Below, in pieces: positions 18,651 to 24,357 of a DNA stretch of 24,596 bases (positions are counted from its first letter, which is position 1; every line of letters begins with the position of its first letter). Position numbers and translations under genes: made by a program. This stretch comes from a virus. The DNA lies in IMG/VR virus record IMGVR_UViG_3300025102_000276, positions 1 to 24,596 of that record. One strand, 5' to 3'. The notes beneath the pieces are model-generated. The model made no database searches, was not told the origin of the DNA, and saw only the letters and a list, made by a program, of their open reading frames with translations.

Positions 18651-18677
18651 GGTATCTCCTTAGAGGCTTGTGCCAAG
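18619..18677 (-). other. Run of small hairpins in the capsid leader
   Basis: Read on the minus strand, four short inverted repeats follow each other: CTTG/CAAG (18667-18677), AAGG/CCTT (18649-18661, containing the AAGGAG), the perfect palindrome CCGTCTAGACGG (18634-18645), and GTAGG/CCTAC (18619-18634, sharing one base with the palindrome). Each is weak alone, but the density suggests a structured 5' leader. The palindrome could also be a protein-binding site. Confidence 0.4.
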
Positions 18678-18678
18678 T

Positions 18679-18722
18679 GGTAAGGGAGGACTTGCACCTC
18701 CCAGCTGGCTTAACCAGTTACC
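18679..18722 (-). ncRNA. Compact three-way-junction RNA at the end of the 34-aa ORF
   Basis: Three helices fit with almost no unpaired bases. The closing stem is GGTAA/TTACC (5 bp). The second arm is CTGG-TTAAG-CCAG. Two nucleotides (CT) lead to the third arm, GGGAGG-TGCAAGT-CCTCCC (6 bp, 7-nt loop), which abuts the closing stem's 3' strand. The 7-nt loop resembles a tRNA T-loop, and the stacking of third arm on closing stem mimics a tRNA acceptor/T arm. There is no anticodon arm, so this is not a tRNA. The 5' strand of the closing stem and the second arm overlap the last codons and stop of the 34-aa gene, so translation would unfold it. The base pairing is seen; the function is unknown. Confidence 0.55.
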
Positions 18723-18814
18723 TTTTTGTATGCTATGCCACGATACTTAAGTAATTGTAATCTAGCATGATCTCTTTGCTCTTTGATTCGAGCTTGTAGT
18801 TCTACTTGAGTCAT
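18710..18814 (-). CDS. 34-aa peptide downstream of glutamine riboswitch (YRG motif)
   Basis: ATG at 18814 with a good Shine-Dalgarno (TGAGGT, 5-7 nt spacing) opens 34 codons ending in TAA at 18710. The peptide has an amphipathic, charged helix (VELQARIKEQRDHARLQ) followed by LLKYRGIAYKKVTG. The YRG-x-x-Y signature resembles the small DUF4278-type proteins of cyanobacteria and their phages. It lies just behind a probable glutamine-II riboswitch, the 'Downstream-peptide' RNA, a class known for preceding short ORFs in marine picocyanobacteria and phages. It is therefore probably regulated at translation by glutamine. The function of such peptides is unknown to me. The stop codon is embedded in the three-way-junction RNA. 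Confidence 0.75.
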   Translation of the reverse strand: MTQVELQARIKEQRDHARLQLLKYRGIAYKKVTG

Positions 18815-18827
18815 AATTAACCTCAGT

Positions 18828-18882
18828 ACCTGACCCCCGTTCCATGGTCAGATTGCATGCGTCCCTGATGGGATGAACGGAC
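18828..18882 (-). promoter_or_regulatory. Glutamine-II riboswitch (Downstream-peptide RNA)
   Basis: On the minus strand the segment contains CGTTCATCCC, then GGGACGCATGC, then GGAACGGGGG. This is the conserved pattern of the Downstream-peptide/glutamine riboswitch as I recall it. Pairings seen: P1 CCGTTC (18875-18880) with GAACGG (18837-18842); hairpin TCCC (18870-18873) with GGGA (18862-18865); and a pseudoknot CTGACC (18846-18851) with GGTCAG (18830-18835) that crosses P1. The class binds L-glutamine and controls access to the downstream ribosome-binding site, which here is the GAGG just beyond the pseudoknot. It begins about 10 nt after the psbA stop and precedes the 34-aa gene. Confidence 0.85.
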
Positions 18883-18889
18883 GTGGCTA

Positions 18890-19972
18890 TTACCCTATAG
18901 CTGGTGCTGTAAGGGCAACGGATGTAGACTCAGCTGATGCTAAGTCGAGTGGAAAGTTGTGTGCGTTACGCTCATGCATAACTTCCATTCCAAGGTTCTG
19001 TCTGTTTACAACGTCAGCCCAAGTAGGGATGACTTTGCCGTTTGTATCAACGATGGATTGATTAAAGTTAAAACCATTAAGGTTGAAAGCCATGGTGCAG
19101 ATGCCCATAGAGGTGAGCCATATGCCAACGACGGGCCAAGTAGCCAGAAAAAAGTGTAAGCTACGAGAATTATTAAAAGATGCATATTGAAAAATTAATC
19201 TACCGAAGTAGCCGTGGGCTGCAACGATGTTGTATGTTTCCTCATCTTGACCAAACTTATAGCCATAGTTCTGTGAGACATTCTCAGTTGTTTCTCTAAT
19301 GATAGAGGAAGTAACAAGACTTCCATGCATAGCAGAGAAAAGAGATCCACCGAATACCCCAGCAACACCGAGCATGTGGAACGGATGCATAAGGATATTG
19401 TGTTCTGCTTGAAATACGAACATAAAGTTAAAAGTACCAGAAATACCAAGAGGCATACCATCACTGAAACTCCCTTGTCCGAAAGGGTAGACGAGAAAAA
19501 CAGCTAGTGCTGCGGATAGAGGTGCTGTGTAAGCGACAAATATCCAAGGTCTCATACCTAGTCTATAAGATAGTTCCCACTGTCTGCCTGCATAAGCTGC
19601 TACACCGATGAGGAAATGGAAGACAACGAGTTGGTATGGTCCACCATTATACAACCATTCGTCCAAGGTTGCGGCTTCCCATATAGGATAAAAATGTAGT
19701 CCGATTGCATTAGAGGAGGGGACGACTGCTCCTGATATAATATTGTTTCCGTAGATTAAGGAACCGGAAACTGGTTCACGTATGCCGTCAATGTCTACTG
19801 GCGGTGCAGCGATGAAGGCGAGTATAAAACAAGTTGTTGCAGCGAGCAAGCAAGGGATCATTAAGACACCAAACCAACCTACATATAGTCTGTTGTTTGT
19901 GCTAGTAACCCACTCGCAGAATCTCTGCCAGTTACTGGCTTGGCTTTCTCTTGTTACTGAGATAGCTGCCAT
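18890..19972 (-). CDS. psbA: Photosystem II reaction-centre protein D1
   Basis: This 360-aa D1 is full length and without an intron. Numbering is +1 relative to the standard. Key residues present: TyrZ (Y162), D171, E190, H191, the P680 ligand H199, the iron/QB ligands H216 and H273, S265, and the manganese-cluster ligands H333, E334, H338 and D343, followed by A345 at the C-terminal processing site. Position 130 (Q131 here) is Gln, not Glu. The '[17 protein letters not shown]' loop is of the cyanobacterial/phage type. The ATG directly follows the hli stop (TAAATG). Phage D1 replaces the rapidly damaged host protein so that light-driven energy supply lasts through infection. The region [19 protein letters not shown] differs from the usual sequence at several positions, including Cys292. 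Confidence 0.98.
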   Translation of the reverse strand: MAAISVTRESQASNWQRFCEWVTSTNNRLYVGWFGVLMIPCLLAATTCFILAFIAAPPVDIDGIREPVSGSLIYGNNIISGAVVPSSNAIGLHFYPIWEAATLDEWLYNGGPYQLVVFHFLIGVAAYAGRQWELSYRLGMRPWIFVAYTAPLSAALAVFLVYPFGQGSFSDGMPLGISGTFNFMFVFQAEHNILMHPFHMLGVAGVFGGSLFSAMHGSLVTSSIIRETTENVSQNYGYKFGQDEETYNIVAAHGYFGRLIFQYASFNNSRSLHFFLATWPVVGIWLTSMGICTMAFNLNGFNFNQSIVDTNGKVIPTWADVVNRQNLGMEVMHERNAHNFPLDLASAESTSVALTAPAIG

Positions 19973-20164
19973 TTAAAATATACCGGGGATGATTTGTCCT
20001 GTTGTTGCGTACGCACCTACTGCTGCTACGAAACCAAGCATTGCTGCCCAGCCATTAAATCTTTCTGCTTCGTTTGTCATGATTGGATGTTTGTTAATTG
20101 GATAGTTTTCAATGACTCTAGGTGGAGTCTCATTTGGATAAATGTTTAATAGTTTGTCAGTCAT
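19973..20164 (-). CDS. hli: High-light-inducible protein (Hli/HLIP)
   Basis: This 63-aa protein is a single-helix member of the chlorophyll a/b-binding superfamily, located in the thylakoid membrane. Residues 34-63 form the family signature: E34-x-x-N37-G-W-A-A-M42-L-G-F, followed by VAAVGAYATTGQIIPGIF, an ending typical of cyanophage and picocyanobacterial Hli. Trp39 stands where many Hli proteins have Arg. Residues 1-30 are a soluble N-terminus. Hli proteins dissipate excess excitation energy and carry pigment during photosystem II repair. The gene overlaps its upstream neighbour as TAATG and abuts psbA, so both are made together. Confidence 0.95.
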   Translation of the reverse strand: MTDKLLNIYPNETPPRVIENYPINKHPIMTNEAERFNGWAAMLGFVAAVGAYATTGQIIPGIF

Positions 20165-20337
20165 TATTTTTTTTTAGTTTTTCTCTTGTAAGGTTTTGCT
20201 GTTTTCGCTGCCTTTTTAAAGTTAGCGGCGGTGGGAGAGCCCTTAGAACCCACCTTTCTCATCTTTTCACCAGAGCCAGCGGCGATCCGCTTTCTCTTGG
20301 CGTGAATGTTTGCGTATAATCCTCGTTTAGCTGCCAT
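20164..20337 (-). CDS. Conserved small basic phage protein (NIHAKRKRI family)
   Basis: This 57-aa gene is too short for routine calling but is well supported. The sequence AAKRGLYANIHAKRKRIAAG is followed by SGEKMRKVGSKGSPTAANFK and a Lys-rich tail. This 'RGLYxNIHxKRxRIxAGSGEKMRKxGxKGxPT' pattern recurs, from memory, in many unrelated tailed phages. It has about 20 Lys/Arg out of 57, so it is strongly cationic. The start overlaps the upstream stop as TAATG and its stop overlaps the hli start the same way. Function unknown; nucleic-acid or virion binding is a guess from charge. Confidence 0.85.
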   Translation of the reverse strand: MAAKRGLYANIHAKRKRIAAGSGEKMRKVGSKGSPTAANFKKAAKTAKPYKRKTKKK

Positions 20338-20540
20338 TATACTTGACCTTTTTTGTTGGTTTTTCTTTTGATTGCATCTAGTAGCATATCTTTACCAGCA
20401 TCTTCTCTTGCCTTTTTATTCTGCCTAGCTTCGAGAATCTCTCTTTCTATTTCATAGTCAGGACCTAGTTTAGCAAGCATTTGTCTCTCTGTAATAGTGC
20501 GTGTTCGCTTGCCAGTCGACATATCATCTGTATAAGCCAT
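20337..20540 (-). CDS. Small charged protein of unknown function
   Basis: This 67-aa protein begins AYTDDMSTGKRTRTITERQM and continues as a charged helix (GPDYEIEREILEARQNKKAR) ending in DAIKRKTNKKGQV. No known domain is recognised. It starts 1 nt after the stop of the 16-aa ORF and overlaps the next gene as TAATG. Helical, soluble, and slightly basic. Confidence 0.75.
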   Translation of the reverse strand: MAYTDDMSTGKRTRTITERQMLAKLGPDYEIEREILEARQNKKAREDAGKDMLLDAIKRKTNKKGQV

Positions 20541-20541
20541 G

Positions 20542-20592
20542 TTAGTACCCTTTTGTTTTAGTACCTGTGCCTTTCTTTTTCTTTTTAGTCAT
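20542..20592 (-). CDS. 16-residue lysine-rich micro-ORF
   Basis: ATG at 20592 overlaps the preceding stop as TAATG. The frame encodes MTKKKKKGTGTKTKGY and ends in TAA at 20542, 1 nt before the next ATG. It fills a gap between two coupled genes exactly, and its Lys/Thr/Gly content matches its neighbours. It may be a real peptide, or a remnant that preserves translational coupling. Confidence 0.45.
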   Translation of the reverse strand: MTKKKKKGTGTKTKGY

Positions 20593-20741
20593 TACTTACC
20601 TACCATTTTTTGTGCTTTTTTGTGAGCTGCTGTAAAAGATGTACCAGCTCTCATCTCTTTACGCATCATAGCCATGTGTTTAGCTGAGTGATGCTCGGCA
20701 TGTTTCTTAAGAGTTGCCTGTTGTCTTGCTGTTAGTTTCAT
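20592..20741 (-). CDS. Conserved small phage protein (KLTARQQATLKKH family)
   Basis: This 49-aa gene encodes MKLTARQQATLKKHAEHHSA, then KHMAMMRKEMRAGTSFTAAH and KKAQKMVGK. The 'KLTxRQQxxLKKHxxHHxxKHMxxMRxxMxxGxSFxxAH' pattern is familiar from many marine phages. His- and Met-rich, helical, basic. Both ends are TAATG overlaps with neighbours. Function unknown. Confidence 0.85.
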   Translation of the reverse strand: MKLTARQQATLKKHAEHHSAKHMAMMRKEMRAGTSFTAAHKKAQKMVGK

Positions 20742-20992
20742 TAACACTTCCATTTACGTAGGGCAAGAGCCTTACGTGTAGGCTTGCCGTTTGGTTTCTT
20801 CATTGGTCCTTTTACTCCACTCATGCGAGCACAGAAAGAACGCTTACGTGCACCACCCCCGGGCTGAGGAGCCTTGAGGTTAGAGCCGGTAGCAGCATTA
20901 TACTTCTTTCTACCGGCTGCTGTCAGTCCGCCTGAGCGAGACTTGTGCTTGCCCATTTTAAGACTGACGTTTTTTCTTTTACGGGAGGCCAT
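20741..20992 (-). CDS. Conserved basic phage protein (DUF6321-like)
   Basis: This 83-aa protein has the conserved core GGLTAAGRKKYNAATGSNLK, then SFCARMSGVKGPMKKPNGKP and TRKALALRKWKC at the C-terminus. This is a recognisable small phage family, probably DUF6321. It has two Cys (in FCARM and the terminal KWKC) that might bind metal or form a disulfide, and a highly basic composition. It overlaps the upstream gene by 14 nt and the downstream one as TAATG. No function is known; a nucleic-acid role is only suggested by charge. Confidence 0.85.
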   Translation of the reverse strand: MASRKRKNVSLKMGKHKSRSGGLTAAGRKKYNAATGSNLKAPQPGGGARKRSFCARMSGVKGPMKKPNGKPTRKALALRKWKC

Positions 20993-21353
20993 ACTTTTCT
21001 TTTAATTTTTGATACTCAGCTTTACCAGCGTCTGAATCTGGAAACCCGTATACGGTGTGCATAGAGTCATTCATCAGGTGATATTCTCGACGACGCATGC
21101 CATCATCGTTTCGGGTAATAGGTAAAGCTCCACCCTCGTCATTATACAATGGAACATCCATGTAAGTTGCAGGCTTACCGCTCGGATCATAACCTATATG
21201 ATCTTTAAAGTTATGATTTTCGCCTTGGTATCTACCTGTACCTTGCATTGTAAAATCAGGTTTGTCAACATGTGTACCGTGAGCAATCATTAAAGATTCC
21301 AAAGGTGGCTGACGTGGTTTTGGTTTAAGTGGATCTTTTTTCTCTTTAGCCAT
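20979..21353 (-). CDS. Hypothetical protein, 124 aa
   Basis: The N-terminus is basic and Pro-rich (AKEKKDPLKPKPRQPPLESL). The middle contains MIAHGTHVDKPDF and GYDPSGKPATYMDVPLY, and the C-terminus GFPDSDAGKAEYQKLKEKYG. Polar and soluble, no membrane segment or known motif. It is the largest and least basic member of the small-gene cassette. Its start overlaps the stop of the 56-aa gene as TAATG. Confidence 0.75.
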   Translation of the reverse strand: MAKEKKDPLKPKPRQPPLESLMIAHGTHVDKPDFTMQGTGRYQGENHNFKDHIGYDPSGKPATYMDVPLYNDEGGALPITRNDDGMRRREYHLMNDSMHTVYGFPDSDAGKAEYQKLKEKYGLP

Positions 21354-21523
21354 TATGTTATCATTAGTTTAGATTTGTTAGGCTTTGAAACTCGTTTTAG
21401 AAAAGGACGGAGATAAGTTGGAACAGCATCATTAGAGGGCATTGCTTTACTACCCTCTAAACCATTTTGCTTTCTCCAGTTTTCTACAAATAGACGAGCT
21501 TCGTTTGTATAGTCCTTAGCCAT
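21353..21523 (-). CDS. Small hypothetical protein, 56 aa
   Basis: ATG at 21523 opens 56 codons to TAA at 21353, with TAATG overlaps at both ends. The sequence has an N-terminal helix (DYTNEARLFVENWRKQNG) and a basic C-terminus (PTYLRPFLKRVSKPNKSK). No family is recognised. The exact fit between neighbours supports it as a real gene. Confidence 0.75.
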   Translation of the reverse strand: MAKDYTNEARLFVENWRKQNGLEGSKAMPSNDAVPTYLRPFLKRVSKPNKSKLMIT

Positions 21524-21675
21524 TACTTTTTCTTCTTGGTTTTATTTTTCATGATTGCAGCCGCAACTTTTGGTCTTTTTTTTGCTAGTGCGGCTAGCCC
21601 CTTTGACACTTTCTTCTTGCCTTTAGCTGGCGGTCTGCCTCTCTTTGAACCATAAGTTCCTTTCCCTGCTGGCAT
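21523..21675 (-). CDS. Lysine-rich small protein, 50 aa
   Basis: ATG at 21675 lies 2 nt behind the scaffold stop, and TAA at 21523 overlaps the next ATG. The protein starts PAGKGTYGSKRGRPPAKGKK and ends in KNKTKKKK. It includes an 'RGRPP' segment reminiscent of AT-hook minor-groove binders (core R-G-R-P) and an Ala/Leu helix (GLAALAKKRPKVAAAIM). The composition is histone-H1-like. DNA binding is plausible but inferred. Confidence 0.75.
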   Translation of the reverse strand: MPAGKGTYGSKRGRPPAKGKKKVSKGLAALAKKRPKVAAAIMKNKTKKKK

Positions 21676-21677
21676 AA

Positions 21678-22487
21678 TTAAAACTCCAAATTGTCAGATC
21701 TTTCTAGTTTAGCGATAACATCTTGCCTGTAGGCTGGGTCGTTATCATACCTTCGGTCACTCATTGCTTGGACAAGCTCTGCTTGACTTCTAAACACATC
21801 GCTTGTGGTTTGTGGTGCTTTACCTGTATACATTTTACCTTCGTATCCGTTTGCTTGTTCGTATTGTGACTTTAATCCATTTACTGCAAGCTGTATAGAA
21901 CCGATGTCTCCATTACTAATAATGTTATCAAATGCTTCTACATATTTTGCCTCTAAGTTTTCGCCTGCCCAACTAATAATATTAGAATAGGACTCCTCTC
22001 CGCCGACAGAAGTCTTTATCTGATCTATCTGTGATTCGGATATATCATTAGCTGTAGGTGGTGCTGCTTGCCACTCAGGACTGTTAGTCACCTCAATGTA
22101 TGCATTAACTAACTCTTCACTAGACATACCCTTAAACTTACCTAAAGTCTCTGGGGATAACTTACCATCATTAGAGTAGTACTCTTCTGAAGCGTTTGTA
22201 ATAAGAGACGCAGTTTCAGATAAAGATGTTTCTTCCTGTTCGGTTTCTGGTTCTGCCTCTGCCTGTTCAGTTGTTGTTTCTGCCTCCTGTTCACCGAGCT
22301 TTGTCTCAAGTTCCTTGTAGGCTTTCTCTAGTTCTGCGGCATCTTTATACTTACCAGCTAGTAGCTGATCTTGTTGTTCGGCTATTTCTTCACCAACTCT
22401 CAGAGAATCTACTTCGTCTGTTGTAAGGTTGTCGCTTATTGTTTCTGTAGGTACGCTTGTATCTACTGTAAATGTATTGTTCTCCAT
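21678..22487 (-). CDS. Capsid assembly scaffold protein (T7 gp9-like)
   Basis: This 269-aa protein guides assembly of the procapsid and leaves before DNA packaging. It is very acidic, with a long Glu/Thr/Gln-rich coiled-coil region at about 30-100 (EQQDQLLAGKYKDAAELEKA and following). The C-terminal 'YDNDPAYRQDVIAKLERSD' helix is the family's conserved end, which in relatives contacts the capsid protein. T7 gp9 has about 307 residues. Portal stop and scaffold start touch (TAAATG). Small basic genes and photosynthesis genes separate it from the capsid gene. Confidence 0.92.
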   Translation of the reverse strand: MENNTFTVDTSVPTETISDNLTTDEVDSLRVGEEIAEQQDQLLAGKYKDAAELEKAYKELETKLGEQEAETTTEQAEAEPETEQEETSLSETASLITNASEEYYSNDGKLSPETLGKFKGMSSEELVNAYIEVTNSPEWQAAPPTANDISESQIDQIKTSVGGEESYSNIISWAGENLEAKYVEAFDNIISNGDIGSIQLAVNGLKSQYEQANGYEGKMYTGKAPQTTSDVFRSQAELVQAMSDRRYDNDPAYRQDVIAKLERSDNLEF

Positions 22488-24104
22488 TTATATTTGTGGG
22501 TCCTCCTGTGGTGGTTCGGGTGTGCTTCCGCCAGATAGATTTTGTATAGCTTCTGATGCCTGCTGTGCCAACTCTGGATTCTTCTGTGGATCCATAAGTG
22601 GTGTACCAGCAATCTGTCCTGTCTGCTCGACAAGTGATTTCTGAGCCATCTGCTGCATCTGCTCTTGCTTCATCTGCTCTAGCTGTTCTGGTGTCTTGAT
22701 TAAGTTGAGTACATCTATACCCTGTGCTGCTGCTAATCTTGTGATAGCTTCGGCTGGGTTGACAAACTTTACGAGAGCTTCTGGTCCTAGTGTCTGTGCT
22801 ACTGTAGCCATAAATCTAGTTAAGCTTTCGTTGTCTTGTCCTCTACCTAATGAATTTATACCAGCTACTATCTTAGGTCTAACGACATCTTTAGGTAGCT
22901 TTGGTATTTGATTGCTACGCTGTAGTATAAGCATAGTTCTATTGAGGTAGGGTACTAAAAACTCTACCGTTAATAAACTGAACAAGCCGCCAAGCGATTG
23001 TTCTAGCTCTAGCTGTGTAAGGCGTACCTCTTCAGCTGTAACCCTTTCAGCGTTTCGTACATTCATTACTAAGAAAGCTTCAAGGATTCTTTTTTCTATT
23101 GACTGTGCCATCTGTGCGGCTGTAGAAAAGTCAGCAGTTTTACCTACCTGTACTACTCCTACGTCTTCTGGTCTACCTTGTATGATAGCACCGTTGCCAG
23201 CTTTTGATAAAGTCTGTGGCTTGGTTGTAGCTGAAGGTGATACAAGAAAGACTACCTTACTTGCAACACTAGCTCCTTCTACGAGAGCTTGAGATAATCC
23301 ATTAAGACTACGTAAGTCTCCTAAGAATTCCTCTACCCTACCACGTCCATAGTCCTCACCATCTACTGTATTGAATCGAAGAACCAACCATGGAGAAGCG
23401 TTCTTGGGTGCGGTGCTACGGCTATCAGCAAGGATTCTATCGTCTACCTCCTGATGCCAGACCCAGCGACCACTACCTTCATCCATCTTGACACAGGTGT
23501 ACACCTCAGCGTCGTCTTCATATGGTCCTAAGCCTTCGCTGTTTGGACCTACATCTTCGTCAGGCTTTTCTATACCTAACACTTTTCTATTTATTATTTC
23601 TTTAGTAACAATCTCTATGACATTACCATTACCATCTCTGTTAACTACGTATCTTTGTAACGGAAAGTGTTTTAATCCATCTTTGCCCATAAATATAAGA
23701 GCATTACCAGATACAATTAGATGCTTTAATGCTTGGTGCACTACAACTCTATCATTAGATGCAGCTATGTAGTCCATAATCAGTCTCTCAATTTTAGAGA
23801 AGGATAGGTCTAGCTCAGTGCGTATCTGTGGGTCAAGTGTTTGTCCAAGCTTATCGTCACGTACTTGTAACTTAAAAAAGCTAGTCTGGGGTGGTAGTGT
23901 AGCAAGCATGAGTTTAGCTGCTAGAGTAACTACAGCCTTAGCTCCTACTGAGTGCCAAGGTTGTTGCAATGATCGCTTACCTTTGTAAGTATCATCTCTA
24001 GTAACCAAATAAGGTAAGGTAAGTTCAGAACATTCTACAGCCATATCAAGAAACTGAGTTCTTCCAGATTGTAGTTTGTCGTATCTTTCCTTAGCCTTAA
24101 ACAT
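22488..24104 (-). CDS. Portal (head-tail connector) protein (T7 gp8-like)
   Basis: This 538-aa protein forms the dodecameric ring at the special vertex through which DNA enters and leaves. Its length is nearly that of T7 gp8 (536 aa). Family features include the N-terminal RYDKLQSGRTQFLDMAVECS and LTLPYL, then VGAKAVVTLAAKLMLATLPP, GDLRSLNGLSQALVEGASVA near 265-285, and MNVRNAERVTAEEVRLTQLE around 350. The C-terminal 60 residues are Gln/Met-rich and flexible. GGAGG at about 24113 provides a strong ribosome-binding site. The start overlaps the 86-aa gene by 8 nt. Confidence 0.95.
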   Translation of the reverse strand: MFKAKERYDKLQSGRTQFLDMAVECSELTLPYLVTRDDTYKGKRSLQQPWHSVGAKAVVTLAAKLMLATLPPQTSFFKLQVRDDKLGQTLDPQIRTELDLSFSKIERLIMDYIAASNDRVVVHQALKHLIVSGNALIFMGKDGLKHFPLQRYVVNRDGNGNVIEIVTKEIINRKVLGIEKPDEDVGPNSEGLGPYEDDAEVYTCVKMDEGSGRWVWHQEVDDRILADSRSTAPKNASPWLVLRFNTVDGEDYGRGRVEEFLGDLRSLNGLSQALVEGASVASKVVFLVSPSATTKPQTLSKAGNGAIIQGRPEDVGVVQVGKTADFSTAAQMAQSIEKRILEAFLVMNVRNAERVTAEEVRLTQLELEQSLGGLFSLLTVEFLVPYLNRTMLILQRSNQIPKLPKDVVRPKIVAGINSLGRGQDNESLTRFMATVAQTLGPEALVKFVNPAEAITRLAAAQGIDVLNLIKTPEQLEQMKQEQMQQMAQKSLVEQTGQIAGTPLMDPQKNPELAQQASEAIQNLSGGSTPEPPQEDPQI

Positions 24105-24357
24105 TCATACCTCCTGTACCTGTACCGGCTGTAGTCCCGGGGTTAAGGTTGATTTTAAGAGCATCAGTTCCTGTTTTCTGAGGTGTTCCTCGTGAAGCAG
24201 TCTTTGCTGTTGTACCATACTCTACGCCTGCTACCTCGTCTGGATCTACCAACTCTTTTTTACCGGGCAGTCTTGACGCATTAACTAAGTCAGGTTGCCT
24301 TGGTTGTATAGGAGCTGGTGTCGGCATAGGTGCTGGGCTTGATCTAAATAGACACAT
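24097..24357 (-). CDS. T7 gp7.3-like small virion/tail assembly protein
   Basis: This 86-aa protein directly precedes the portal gene, as gp7.3 does in T7 (99 aa). It starts MCLFRSSPAPMPTPAPIQPR, then has a Lys- and Asp-containing middle and a Gly/Thr-rich end in TGTGGMNV. T7 gp7.3 also ends in a Gly-rich segment closing GGGINI. In T7 the protein is a minor virion component with a role in tail assembly and adsorption. Similarity is confined to termini and composition, so the assignment is moderate. Overlaps both neighbours. Confidence 0.6.
   Translation of the reverse strand: MCLFRSSPAPMPTPAPIQPRQPDLVNASRLPGKKELVDPDEVAGVEYGTTAKTASRGTPQKTGTDALKINLNPGTTAGTGTGGMNV

Noticed and set aside
18679-18722. 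A tRNA gene suggested by the T-loop-like arm and nearby TTACCA
   Set aside because: There is no anticodon arm, the closing stem is only 5 bp, and the D-like arm loop lacks the conserved GG. It fits a three-way junction instead.
18679-18726. Plus-strand terminator (stem followed by TTTTT)
   Set aside because: No plus-strand gene lies upstream, and the T's belong to the antisense of AAAAAGG within the 34-aa gene.
18828-18890. PhotoRC-type RNA motif associated with psbA
   Set aside because: PhotoRC motifs are expected in the psbA 5' leader. This element is downstream of psbA, and its conserved bases and pseudoknot fit the glutamine-II class.
18890-19972. Group I intron in psbA, as known in some cyanophages
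   Set aside because: The D1 frame is continuous over 360 codons with all expected segments.
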